DNA from: Neurospora crassa OR74A
Taxonomy: Eukaryota; Ascomycota; Sordariomycetes; Sordariales; Sordariaceae
DNA length: 64,000 nt
Direction of reading: 5' to 3'
NCBI RefSeq assembly: GCF_000182925.2
Contig: NC_026505.1
Location: forward strand, 6,014,001-6,078,000
The notes below the pieces were generated by a model that had not been told where the DNA came from, searched no databases, and saw only the letters and a list, made by a program, of their open reading frames with translations. Both the position numbers and the translations under genes were made by a program. This document shows, in pieces, positions 53,545 to 64,000 of this stretch. Positions within the stretch are counted from its first letter, which is position 1. Each line of letters opens with the position of its first letter.

Positions 53545-56500
53545 GGTTATAAGCCCGGATACGCTATACGATCCGCTACTATAGCTAAGCCAACAGCCCT
53601 CGCCTACCCTTCTCTCACACCCATCATCATCACGTTTCTTTATAAAAGAACATTATTAATTATATTCCAAAAGGGTTACACTTATTACCAAGTGCAAATA
53701 CTATTACTATTACAACTATATAGCCTATACTTATACAGACCAGCGTACGGACCACCAAGCGCCCTATACGCAAGTACAAACTCTAGGAATTCTAAAATAC
53801 TATAAGATTCTAATTTCCTAACCGTTCGAATCTATTATAAAATTATATCCACTATTTTTAATTACAATATTATTAAAATCGTTCGATATCTAACATATTA
53901 CGAGATTCTATTTACCCTTATATTATTAAGAAATATATTTTTTAATAAAAGATTACTCTCACCGCTCTAACTACTCTACTAGCACTCTATATACCCGCTA
54001 TCGCCGCTACCCCTCTAGCTATAGCATTTACTATTCTTCGCGTCGCGAACCTCACAAATCGCTTATATAGGCCAGAAATCCACCTCCAAACATTTAGTAC
54101 AATACGGCTACCCTATATAAGTATTTTAATAAAAACTTTATAAAGTATATTAGTATAATCTACGGCCGCGTCCAATAAAACCGCCCTCTACTCATTACTA
54201 TTTTAATTACTACAATTTCCCTAATTTCTCAAAAGAAATCTCTACCGTACCCTAAATCTTCTACAATTCTTTCTAAAACTCTATTTTTACTACAATATTA
54301 CTACTATCTTCTATTACTACTCTTTCCAGCCTTACTAAAAGCCTAGTACTACTCTTACCCCCTAATTCTACTAAATTTTAAGGATTTACTACCGCGATAC
54401 CTCCTTCCGCTCCTACTCCCCCACTACTATTATCGCATTTTAGTACCCAAATAAACCAAACTATAAAATTATAACTATACTTAATAAAAATCTTAACGAA
54501 ATTTTCGCTGTCCCAATTCTTATCGGAGGTGGAAATAACTATACCTTTTAACGCTACGCCCTTATTACTTATATTATAGCGTAGTCCAAATTTAATATTA
54601 TTTCCGACCCCGATCCCCCTATTTACCGTCCTAGCATCCCTAAATAGAAATATTAAAATAAAATTAAGGATTAGTACGTAGAGTAGCGTTAGTAGCTTAA
54701 CTTTTTTATTAGTAAATTCGCCTTAACTATTTATAATAAATTTAAAGTATTCGACCCGAAAACGGTTATAGAAGCCTTTTAATAGGCGTTTAATTATTAC
54801 TACCCGTAGGATTCTAAAAGTTTTACTAAAATAATAATTCGTTTCTACGCTACTATTTTTAATAATTGTAATAGTATTACTAATTTTATAAACTACCTAC
54901 AAATAATTTAATATAAACTCGCCGAAATGGATTCTAATTACTACTACCTACCCGACGCCTTTATTATCAACTATTTTATTAAAAACCTAAGCCCCGAATA
55001 TAGTACTTTCATTTCTAAATTCAATTAAAAGTATATTATTCTACTAAAGTAAAACGATTTTAAAAAAATCACTTAGGCACCTATTACGCTGGATAAGGCT
55101 AAAAGGGCTGCGGAAATCGAAGAGTCCTTAATTAAATAGAGAGTTAAATAAAAGGATAGTATTAATAAGTTAGTAATTAATACTCCGGCTCTAAAGGCTC
55201 TATTTATTAAATATATTACTAAGGCTATTAAATCTATCGGTACTAATAATAATAAATAATTACGCAGTAATAATAAGGCCCCTTCCTAATCCCTTTATTC
55301 GGTATATAAAATACTAAACTATAGCGATAAACGTTACGGCATTTAATATTCCGAATATTATAAGAATATAAACTAGGATTTAGCGATTAAAAATAGCGAC
55401 CGACCCTCTACTATAATTATAGTACTATTCGCTACTATATTTAATAATAAGGAATTTGAAGCTAAATTCGAAGACCTTCGTCCCAATAAACGCCCCCGCT
55501 CCGATTAGGAAGTTAGTAACTTATAATCTATTACTAACCTTTTAAAATTTGTAGGCCTTACGGTACTTAATCTTAATACCGACCCGCTACTTATTTCACC
55601 CACCCTACTAGGATTATTATTAGTAGTACTATTATTAACTCTCGCTACCTTAGGTCCCCTATCCGAATAATTTAATTTTATTAATACTCTCAATATTAAT
55701 ACCCTATTCTCCATTATAGTTCTGCTATTCAAATTTAAATTCGTAGTATATATTACCGCCCTATCCACTTTAAAATTTCGTTGCGAGTTTCTAAACAATC
55801 TCAAATACATTATCATTATTAATTTAAGTGCTACTAATTATTTATTTTATAATAAGGCCGGTTTTAGAAGCCTTCGTCCTTATACCGGCCCTCCTATAAT
55901 AGGAATAAGTAATATAGAAATTACCCTAAAAGCGACCGGTATATATATACTATACACTTCTACTTACAAAGGCGATTCGTTTTATATATTATTAGAAGGA
56001 GCTTATTTTTTGCCCTATATAGCCTATAACCTCCTTTCCGTATTACAATTCGACTATAAGGGCTTTATTATAATATTCGGAAACAATATAGTAGTAGGAA
56101 TCTACAATTAAAAAATCCACTTTAGAAACTTTAATACAAATAAAATATATTTAATTTATTAATTAACTAATAATTTAATACTTCGCCTCGCTTTTACTAT
56201 TTATATTATCGAATATAAGAAATTTAAAATTTAGTATAACTAGTTTATTTACTTAAATAAAAAGAATATTATTTCCCTTTAAATAATATTTACCGGTATT
56301 TACCCCGTCCCTAATACTTACTTCTATAATAAGTACGTACTAGGCCGTTTAAAATAAATTCCCTATAAGGGTTTAGTACGTAAAGGGAATCGGCCCTTTA
56401 AATATATTCATACGGATATTTACGGCCTATTCCGCTTCGAGGGTCTATAGGAATAATAATATTAGATTATTATTATAAACGATTTTATATAATATATTTA

Positions 56501-56726
56501 AATCTATACTATTAAAATTAGAAATGAGTTTCTTCGTATAGTAGAGTATTAATATAATAAATTTAATAGGTTTAAATATTCGGTTCGCTATATTCACTTA
56601 GACTAGGCCGAAGAGAATTCTAGTAAACGCTTTCAATTGTAGTATACGAACCGCTTTATTACTTTAATATATTTAACGGTTAATTAATATAAATAAAACG
56701 GAATATTAGAACGTTTTATTAGGAAC
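53545..56726 (+). mobile_element. RIP-degraded Copia-type LTR retrotransposon relic
   Basis: TA-rich plus-strand relic. Gag-like sequence lies at about 54.5-55.2 kb, a protease-like region near 55.8-56.1 kb and a GAG-pre-integrase plus integrase start near 56.25-56.65 kb, in Copia order. The element is cut at about 56.72 kb by the insertion of a second element, and the rest of its pol is not in view. Very many breaks; old fossil. Confidence 0.7.
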
Positions 56727-56945
56727 GTAGGCGAAAGGCAGGCTGAGGTGACTACAGTCGTGGCCATACGTAGGGGACGGCAAATTAGGGGTCAATCTAA
56801 AAATATATTAATAGCTACCGACTATAATAAACTACGCTTCGTTAAACCTCTTTTATACTTATACAAACTCTATTTATCTACTAACGAATATTATAGAGCC
56901 TTATACTAATTTAACGCCTCGGCGCAATACCGGATTATCCTTCCT
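56727..56945. repeat. Terminal direct repeat, left copy
   Basis: Begins GAACGTAGGCGAAA and matches 63782-64000 almost throughout by eye, differing mainly by C/T and G/A changes. Likely one LTR of an inserted element; the true right end is uncertain because the other copy is cut by the window edge. Confidence 0.75.
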
Positions 56946-57276
56946 GTAAGCCCAACCTAATATAAGTATTATTATTAATAATCCTATATATCGGTTAACG
57001 AAGGGGAGTAGTAACCGTTAAGGTGCTTCTATATATAAATTTTTAGCCTCTTAATATAACCCCCCCCCTTATAAATTCTATTTTTAAAACCTTTATAATT
57101 TATAATAAATCCTAGTTAAATAGCGGAGGGCGTTAGTATTATACTATTATAATATTATCGGACTATATTACCGGCGAAGGTACGATATCCTTGCCCTTTA
57201 ATTCCGGCGAATTATTATTCGTAATAATTATCGACGTTATATTCCGGATATTATAGCTGCTTCGCCGCTAGCGAGC

Positions 57277-57740
57277 TGCCCGTTAGAATATTAATATTGT
57301 AATATCCTTTCTCCTAAGCTCCAAATACGGATATAAAACCGCCCGCCCGAATATCGGTATTATAATATCTATTCTTACGAATTCCAAATACAGCGACGAA
57401 ACCATCTACTAAAATATTAGTATTACGATATCTATTTTTACGAATTCCAAATACGGCGAGCCGCCCGCTAGAATATTAATATTATAATATCTATTCTTAT
57501 AAATTCCGAATGCGGATACAAAGCCGCCCGCTAGAATATCGGTATTATAATATTTATTTTTACAAATTCTAAATATAGCGAGTTGCCCGTTAGAATATCG
57601 GTATTATAATATTTATTCTCTTAAATTCTAGCGCGGATACGAAACTAATATTAAATCCAACTATTTAGCGTACCGCCCGCTAGAATATTGGTATTATAAT
57701 ATTTATTCTTATAAATTCTAATACGAATATAAAACCGGTA
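57277..57740. repeat. Seven-unit tandem array of about 60 bp
   Basis: Units start GCCCGCTAGAATAT and carry TATTATAATAT, then TATTCTTAYAAATTC. Seven degenerate copies, the sixth enlarged by about 25 bases. Differences are mostly transitions, as expected after RIP. Confidence 0.75.
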
Positions 57741-58948
57741 TTAAATTTAAAAAATTAATTAGGTTCCCGACTATTACTAAAACTATCGTCCCGTAGGCGT
57801 ATAAGGTAGTAAATATTATTTTGCCTAATAAAGAGTATTATACTAAATTTAAAAGTATTAATAAATACCTTAGAATATTAATATAATTATATTCTATAGT
57901 TCCTCTTATTAAATATTCTCTATTATTTATACTCGTAGTACAGCCTAATACTCTCGTAGGATACCCTCCATTATTTACACCTATTATATAATACCTACGT
58001 AATTAAATTCGAAGCTCCTCTTATAAACTATTCTCTATTTAATTATTTATATTTATTACAATTTACTATAATATTTAAATATAATCCCCCTCCCTATAAA
58101 TTCCATCCTCGGGACCTTCATTTCCTTCCTTCGCTTCCTATAATTCTATATATTACTTCTTCTATAAATTTCCTTTATTTATATTATTCCTTCCTAATCG
58201 CCTCTCTATTACCTTCGCTTTATTTTTTATATTACTCTCTTTATTTTAATAGTATAATTCTTAACCGCTACCCCCACTCTCCCTACTACTATCCGAATTA
58301 TATACTTTCCTATTTTCCGCCTTTCTCTCCTACCTTTTTATAACCGCCGCTATTATTTATTCGTCCTATCCTTCCCCTTCTAACTATCGCCTTCGTCTTA
58401 TCCTTCCATTTACCCCCTTTTACTACCTATATAATTACTTAATACTCTTTTTACCCTATATTATTTTATATTTACCTACTTAAAATTATACTTATTTACC
58501 TTAATTTATATTCGTATAAAAACCTCCTCCTTCGTTTATATAACGCCCCTTCCGCTTACCTTCTTCGCCTTTCTTCTTCTTCTTCCTCCTATCCTTACTT
58601 TTACTATTATATCTACCCCCCCCTCGCCTATACCGGCCCTCCCTCCAAATATACGCTTCATTATTATATATTTATATATTAATCTCCGCTTCTTTAATAC
58701 GCCTAATTAATATATTTATTTCCCCTCTCTATTTTCCTTTTTCTACCCTATTTTTATCCTCCCCTTGCCTTATACCTATTACTAACCTTTACCCAACTAT
58801 TCTCTTTCCTATATTCTAATAATATTTATCCTTTTACTTACTTAGGATATAGTATTACTCTAATCTAAGCGTTCGCAAACGTTTTAGCCCTAAACCTACG
58901 CGAAGCTCTTAAATTAATTGGCTAGAATACCTATTAGATTAAAGGTAC

Positions 58949-58949
<1 letters not shown>

Positions 58950-58979
<30 letters not shown>
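58950..58979. repeat. T30 homopolymer
   Basis: Thirty consecutive T. It could be an assembly-sensitive tract or, read on the minus strand, the A tail of a retroposed sequence. Confidence 0.9.
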
Positions 58980-59739
58980 CTTACTTCGCTAACGTCTTTT
59001 CCTTCTAGAATTCAACGAGAAATTGTAATATTCGCTAACAATACGCCGCTATATACTCGAAATCCTTCGTAGTATTTATAATTTATAGAACGTTATATAG
59101 AATATAGTAATTAAGATTATATATTTTACTAATACTAATAGCCCCCTACCTACCCCCCTTTTATAATAATTATATTATTCTATAGTAGCGTTTTAAATTA
59201 TAATATAGGCGCGTCTAATTAATAACAATCTCCCTACAACGTTACTTAAAATGCTTTATACTCCTAACTTTAATTATAAAGGCTATTCGAAATTAGGCTA
59301 CTATAATATTAGTAATACTAATATTAATATTAATCTAACAGCCCCCCTTAACTCTCCTATAAATATTTCTATACCGAATACTCCTACTTATATCCCCCCC
59401 TCCCCCGGTCGTAACTATAGTCCCTAGTATTAATCGGTTAATAGGAAATTAGTATTACTAAATAAAAAGTTAGACGAATTATTAGAATTTACAAGGGAAA
59501 ATTATAAATAGGTAGTATAAGGTAATATTTATAAATATTATCGATAGGTATAATAGTACGTAGGAATATTCCTCTTAAAATCGTAAGTTTTAATCCTATA
59601 TTAATAATAGCAAACGCTACTAAAGATTTTTTTATTTAGGGCGATAATAGAAAATATAAGTTATATTCTATTTAGTACCTTATTAATATCCTATATTAAA
59701 TTAAATTACCTTCCTTTCCTATTTTTTATCTTATTTAAC

Positions 59740-60090
59740 GTCTTTATTTTATATTTCTACTTTACATTTCTATTTTATATTTTTAATTTACCTCTCTATT
59801 CTATATTTCTATTTTATATCCCTACTTTGCAATTTACATCTATATTTTACATTTATATTTTATATTTATATTTTGTATTTACGTCTTATATTTTATATCT
59901 ATATCTTATATTTCTATTTTACATTTTATATCTTATATCTACGTTTTATATTTCTACTTTACGTCTTACGTTTTATATTTATATTTTACATTTCTACTTT
60001 ACGTTTTATATTTTATATTTATATTTTATATTTCTACTTTACGTTTTATATTTTATATTTACATTTTACGTCTCTACTCTACATCTTCAA
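59740..60090. repeat. TTTATATTTCTATTTTACAT-type low-complexity tract
   Basis: About 350 bases of degenerate repeats of a 10- to 20-base unit of T, A and occasional C. Open frames here encode only Tyr/Phe/Ile/Leu runs and are artefacts. Confidence 0.85.
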
Positions 60091-60379
60091 ATAATTACTA
60101 TTCTCCTTCCTCTACCTAATTAATTCTTATTAACCTAATAGTCGGCCTACTACTAGTATACTGCTATTATATTTCCTTAATTTTATATTCCTTAAGAAGG
60201 TCCGGGTAATTTATATCCTTTTATAAGACCTACGAATTCTTATTGTCCGAATACCCCTTTTATTTAATTTAGAATTAATATTAACGGCTGGATTTACAAT
60301 ACTTTATAATCGCCTCGACTTCGTACTAAATATTATTCTCCTCGATATTTATAATTTCCCTTTACAATGTTACTATAGC

Positions 60380-63300
60380 GGGATTCCTATAGTATAATTT
60401 TAATAGGGTAATAGGGAATATTAAGTAAATTTAATAATATATAGGGAATATAAATTAGTATACTATCTTCTTTTCCCTAATAACCTTAGTAATTTAGAAG
60501 GGTCCTAAAAATTTATTTATTAATTTAGCGCTTAAGTAGTATTATTTAATATACTTCGTATTAAATAAAACCTAATTTTTAATATCGAATTCCTTTAATT
60601 TCCGAATTTTATTATACTATTTTATATACCCTTAATTAACAACCTTTAAAATTACTACAACTTCTACCCGCCTATAAAATAATTCGTTAATTTAATTAAT
60701 AGCTATTATTAGTAGGATTATCCTCCGCCCTCGCTTTAGGTCCGCCAGTCCCCGAAGATAATACCCTAAGAGTAGCTCCGAAGGGGATTTTCTAATAATA
60801 GTATAAAAATAATTATTGTACGTCTATTATACTAGCGTGATTTTTTCGGCTTAATTAACCTACTTTATATTGTAGAAGATTCGAAGGTATAATTCTAAAT
60901 TCTAGTTTTGCCTCTCTATTTATTCGTCTATTTAGGAGTATTAAGTTATATTAAGGCGTTTATAAATATTTAGGAGTTCGTAATAAATTTTCTAAAATTG
61001 GTTTATAAAAAGGTTGCCTCTATTTAATATAATTAAATCCGGGAAGTTAAATTACTAAAAGATGTTTCGCTAAAAGAAGAATATAAATTATTAGATATTA
61101 ATTATCTTCTATATAAGGATATATAGGGCGTACTTAGTAAAGCGGTTAATAATAACGAGGATTGTATTATAAGTCCGATTAAATATAGGGTTAAATAATT
61201 TTAGTACTCCGGTAATAAAATTGTACGAAATATTTTACTAGGGGATAGTAAGGATAAGTAGCAACCCTAATAGCTTATATAGCCGGTAATTATATAATTT
61301 AATTTTCTAGTACACTAAATATTTACAGACGTATAATTTAATATTAATTATAATAGTAGGTTAGTAATAGAATTAATTAATATATTTCAATATCTTCCTC
61401 TAATTTAAATATTTAACTATTACTATATTATAATAAACGTAGAATAATTCGGCCTGCATCCGTTCCGGAATATAGACCTAATATTAATACCGTAGCGTTC
61501 CGTCTTCCCCTATTTTTTAATTCTTTATTCGTTTCCCCCCTTTATTATTCTTCTATATTTCCTTAATAATAAATAGGTCTTCCTTCTACGCCTCTAATAA
61601 TTATTACTCTAATAATAGTAATTACTCTTTATCCTTCCGTACCTTTGCTACTACTATATACTTACTAATATTTTCTATAATAATACTTTTATCCTCCTTC
61701 TTTAATTTAACAGCAGCCTCGCTTACAAACCTTACCCTCTTCTTTATTACTTTATTCTCTCTACTATTACCTTCAACTTCCTTTTACTTCCTCTCCTCCC
61801 TATTTAATTTATCCTCCCCCTACAAATTCCGCCTTTCTTCCTACAATTCGGCCCTTTTATCCTCCAATATTTAACCTTCTTCTATTTTACCTACCTCCTA
61901 TTACTATTCCTTCTCTTTTACTGCTATCCTCTAAGCCTCCTTTCTAATTAAAATTACCCGTTTTATTAATACCCTCAATATCCAACTTTCCTTTATCGCC
62001 CAACCCTTCTCTTCACTCCCTTTAATAANNNNNNNNNNNNNNNNNNNNNNNNNNNNNNNNNNNNNNNNNNNNNNNNNNNNNNNNNNNNNNNNNNNNNNNN
62101 NNNNNNNNNNNNNNNNNNNNNNNNNNNNTATCCAATAAAAATAAATATTTATTAATTAAATTTAATTCCGTACTCAAATTTATTAACCCTCGTATACTCC
62201 GCTAATCTTTATAAATCCTCACTAATAACCTTGTTTCTAAATACATTTATAATTTACCCGTATTATTCTAAACGGTTATAACCGCTACTTTAATTATAAT
62301 CGGCTTAATATTCGTTCCGTACAAGGGGGTATTTATAAGAATAGGGCAATTCTATATTAAATAGCCAACTTAATCGCAATTATAATAAGTTCGGTTTAAG
62401 TACGTTACTATAAAATAGCCTATTATACTATATTTGTAGTAAATATTTAATAATTTTAATTAAATATACCGGCTATACGTATAGCCTTTCTAATAATAAA
62501 GGGAATAAATAAGATTGGGGTTTATTTAGAAAGTAGTAGGGGGGTAATAGGGAAAATTAGAAGGGTTATTACTATAGGACGACTAAAATAGAATATTCGA
62601 AGAGGAAGTAGGAGGGTATAAAGATAAAGAAGATAATAGAATATACTTTAAAGATATTTAATTTTAGCGATATAATACGAATAGTTCAATATTCTTTAAA
62701 CTTTTTAACTATTCTACGTATACTACTACTTTATTTATTATATTAATACTAACCGTCGAGAGGATACTTTATTTAAAAAGGGGGCGTAACCGGTTGGCCT
62801 AAGTAACGACCCGAATATACTCTAATTAATTATATAATAAATTAAATTCTTTAGTATAATAGTAATTATAGAAATTATAAATAGTTTCCGAAGTACTTTA
62901 CTATATACGTTCGAATTTATTGAGAGCGGATTATTTAATAGCCTAAGTATTACTATTATATTTAATTTCTAAAAAAGTATAGAGGTCGCTCTATATAAGC
63001 GTATTATAAATAGTATTATACCCGGGCTTACTATAGAGAATTAATATATATTTAATCTATACATTTTTAAGATTACCCTCGATATAATTAACGGCGAATA
63101 AAAGGGAAGTACGGAGGTACTTTTAAAAATATATATCGATATTATAAAAGTAATTCTATAATTATAAGAAATTTTCGCTAGTAAATTTAATAATATTATA
63201 TTTAAAATAATATTTAATACGGGCTGGCGTAGTTACGGTTAATAAAGGAGTAGTTATAGTAGCGGCCGCTAATAAAGGGGTAGTAAGGGGAAGTATAGTA

Positions 63301-63781
63301 GAAATACGAATTTAGTTATAAAAGAAGTAATTTTAGTAATAAAACCTAATAGGGATAAGGGGGTAGTTTTCTACCGAATTTTATTTAACGAAGCCTACAA
63401 AAGCGAATTATTCTTATTAGGATATATATAAGGGGAGATAGTTAAAGAGGAGTTTAATTGTAGCGAACCGAAATTTGAATAATTATTATTTATATATAAA
63501 TTTATTAGCTTCCGAGATTTGGGGGTACGATTGAGGAGCCTGGGGTAGTATAGGGGGGTAGTCTTTATTATTATTTTCTTTAATAAACTCTATAGTAAAT
63601 TAGTATTATTATAATAAAGGTGGAGGGGGTTAAATCGTTTCGATTATAGTAACTATAGGGGTAATAGTATAAAAGGGGTAAAAAATAATTTTAACGGTGC
63701 GAGAAACGGACTAGCCGCTATATATATATATTTTAATAGTACTAGCTTAACTCCCGGAGGAAGAACTATTAATTTATTAAG
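60380..63781 (-). mobile_element. RIP-degraded LTR retroelement relic, probably gypsy type
   Basis: On the minus strand, a region near 60380-60620 resembles the C-terminal part of a Ty3/gypsy integrase (LGPF...LPxxxxIHxVFHxSxLKPY-like pattern). Near 62340-62440 two adjacent CCHC zinc-knuckle-like patterns mark the end of Gag. So gag then pol run leftward, between direct repeats at 63782 and 56727. Protease and RT were not located; part of that stretch is the assembly gap. Heavily broken fossil. Confidence 0.55.
62029..62128. other. Assembly gap (100 N)
   Basis: Exactly 100 N, the usual placeholder for a gap of unknown size, inside RIP-degraded repeat sequence. Confidence 0.98.
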
Positions 63782-64000
63782 AACGTAGGCGAAAAGTAGG
63801 CTAAGGTAACTATAGTTGTGGCTATACGTAGGGGATAGTAAGTTAGGGGTTAATTTAAAAATATATTAATAGCTACCGACTACAATAAATTATACTTCGT
63901 TAAACCTCTTTTATACCTATATAAACTCTATTTATCCGCTAACGAACATTATAGAGCCTCGTACTAGTCTAGCGCCTCGGCGCGATGCTGGATTATCCTT
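63782..64000. repeat. Terminal direct repeat, right copy, cut by window end
   Basis: Begins GAACGTAGGCGAAA like 56727-56945 and stays alignable to the last base of the window. Confidence 0.75.

Larger units (their letters stand above)
56946..60379. mobile_element. Interior of the inserted element, noncoding and repetitive part
   Basis: RIP-like, pyrimidine-rich on the plus strand. It contains a tandem array (57277-57740), a T30 run and a low-complexity tract. No coding domain recognised; perhaps untranslated sequence or further nested insertions. Confidence 0.45.

Noticed and set aside
55505-55816. 103-codon minus-strand frame
   Set aside because: Lies antisense within the RIP-degraded Copia relic; chance opening.
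57277-57740. Regular repeats and spacers suggesting a CRISPR array
   Set aside because: Eukaryotic, TA-rich degenerate tandem repeat with no distinct spacers.
59827-60123. 98-codon frame rich in Tyr, Phe and Leu
   Set aside because: Translation of a low-complexity TTTATATTTCTA-type tract.

Overview
This window looks like a chromosome segment of a filamentous ascomycete (Pezizomycotina, most likely a Sordariomycete). Three things point there. Genes have short introns (about 55-126 nt) with GTACGT/GTAAGT-type donors and CTAAC/CTGAC branch sites. The protein families are typical of the group: HET, F-box, ankyrin, DUF7580-like, a Kex2-type repeat precursor. Extremely TA-rich blocks hold decayed retroelements with the signature of repeat-induced point mutation (RIP).

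Layout: 1-7.2 kb is a RIP-degraded block holding a minus-strand Ty3/gypsy relic and a second unidentified relic. From 7.2 to 53.1 kb there is a GC-balanced gene island. From 53.1 kb to the end there is a second RIP block: a plus-strand Copia relic with a putative un-RIPped LTR, interrupted at about 56.7 kb by a second LTR-flanked relic that runs to the window end and contains a 100-nt assembly gap, a 60-bp tandem array and low-complexity tracts.

Inside the island, left to right: an F-box gene whose frame carries one TAG; a six-member array of short paralogous proteins of unknown function (11.5-20.0 kb; the first member also carries a single in-frame TAG); a HET-domain protein; a divergent SLAC1/Mae1/Ssu1-type membrane transporter; several small proteins; a DUF7580-like gene whose first visible exon overlaps, in another frame, the end of an F-box/ankyrin gene; a second F-box/ankyrin gene; and an ALKBH8-like dioxygenase. 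Next come four tandem genes for tiny, highly charged helical proteins, all with a phase-2 intron starting GTACGT directly after a tiny first exon. Last are a secreted precursor with eleven copies of GRSGYN and Kex2-like sites, and three tandem F-box paralogs of which the middle one is a relic.

The strongest candidates for something undescribed are the GRSGYN precursor, whose repeats use all six arginine codons while the peptide stays constant; the four-gene charged-helix array; and the six-gene family with shared motifs (PIPxL, W-x(6)-FHL-x-Y, HAYSI, DP-x-x-LW). HET, ankyrin/F-box and DUF7580 genes lying between RIP blocks are compatible with a fast-evolving self/non-self recognition region, but that is inference from context. 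All splice models and domain calls were made by eye without searches.
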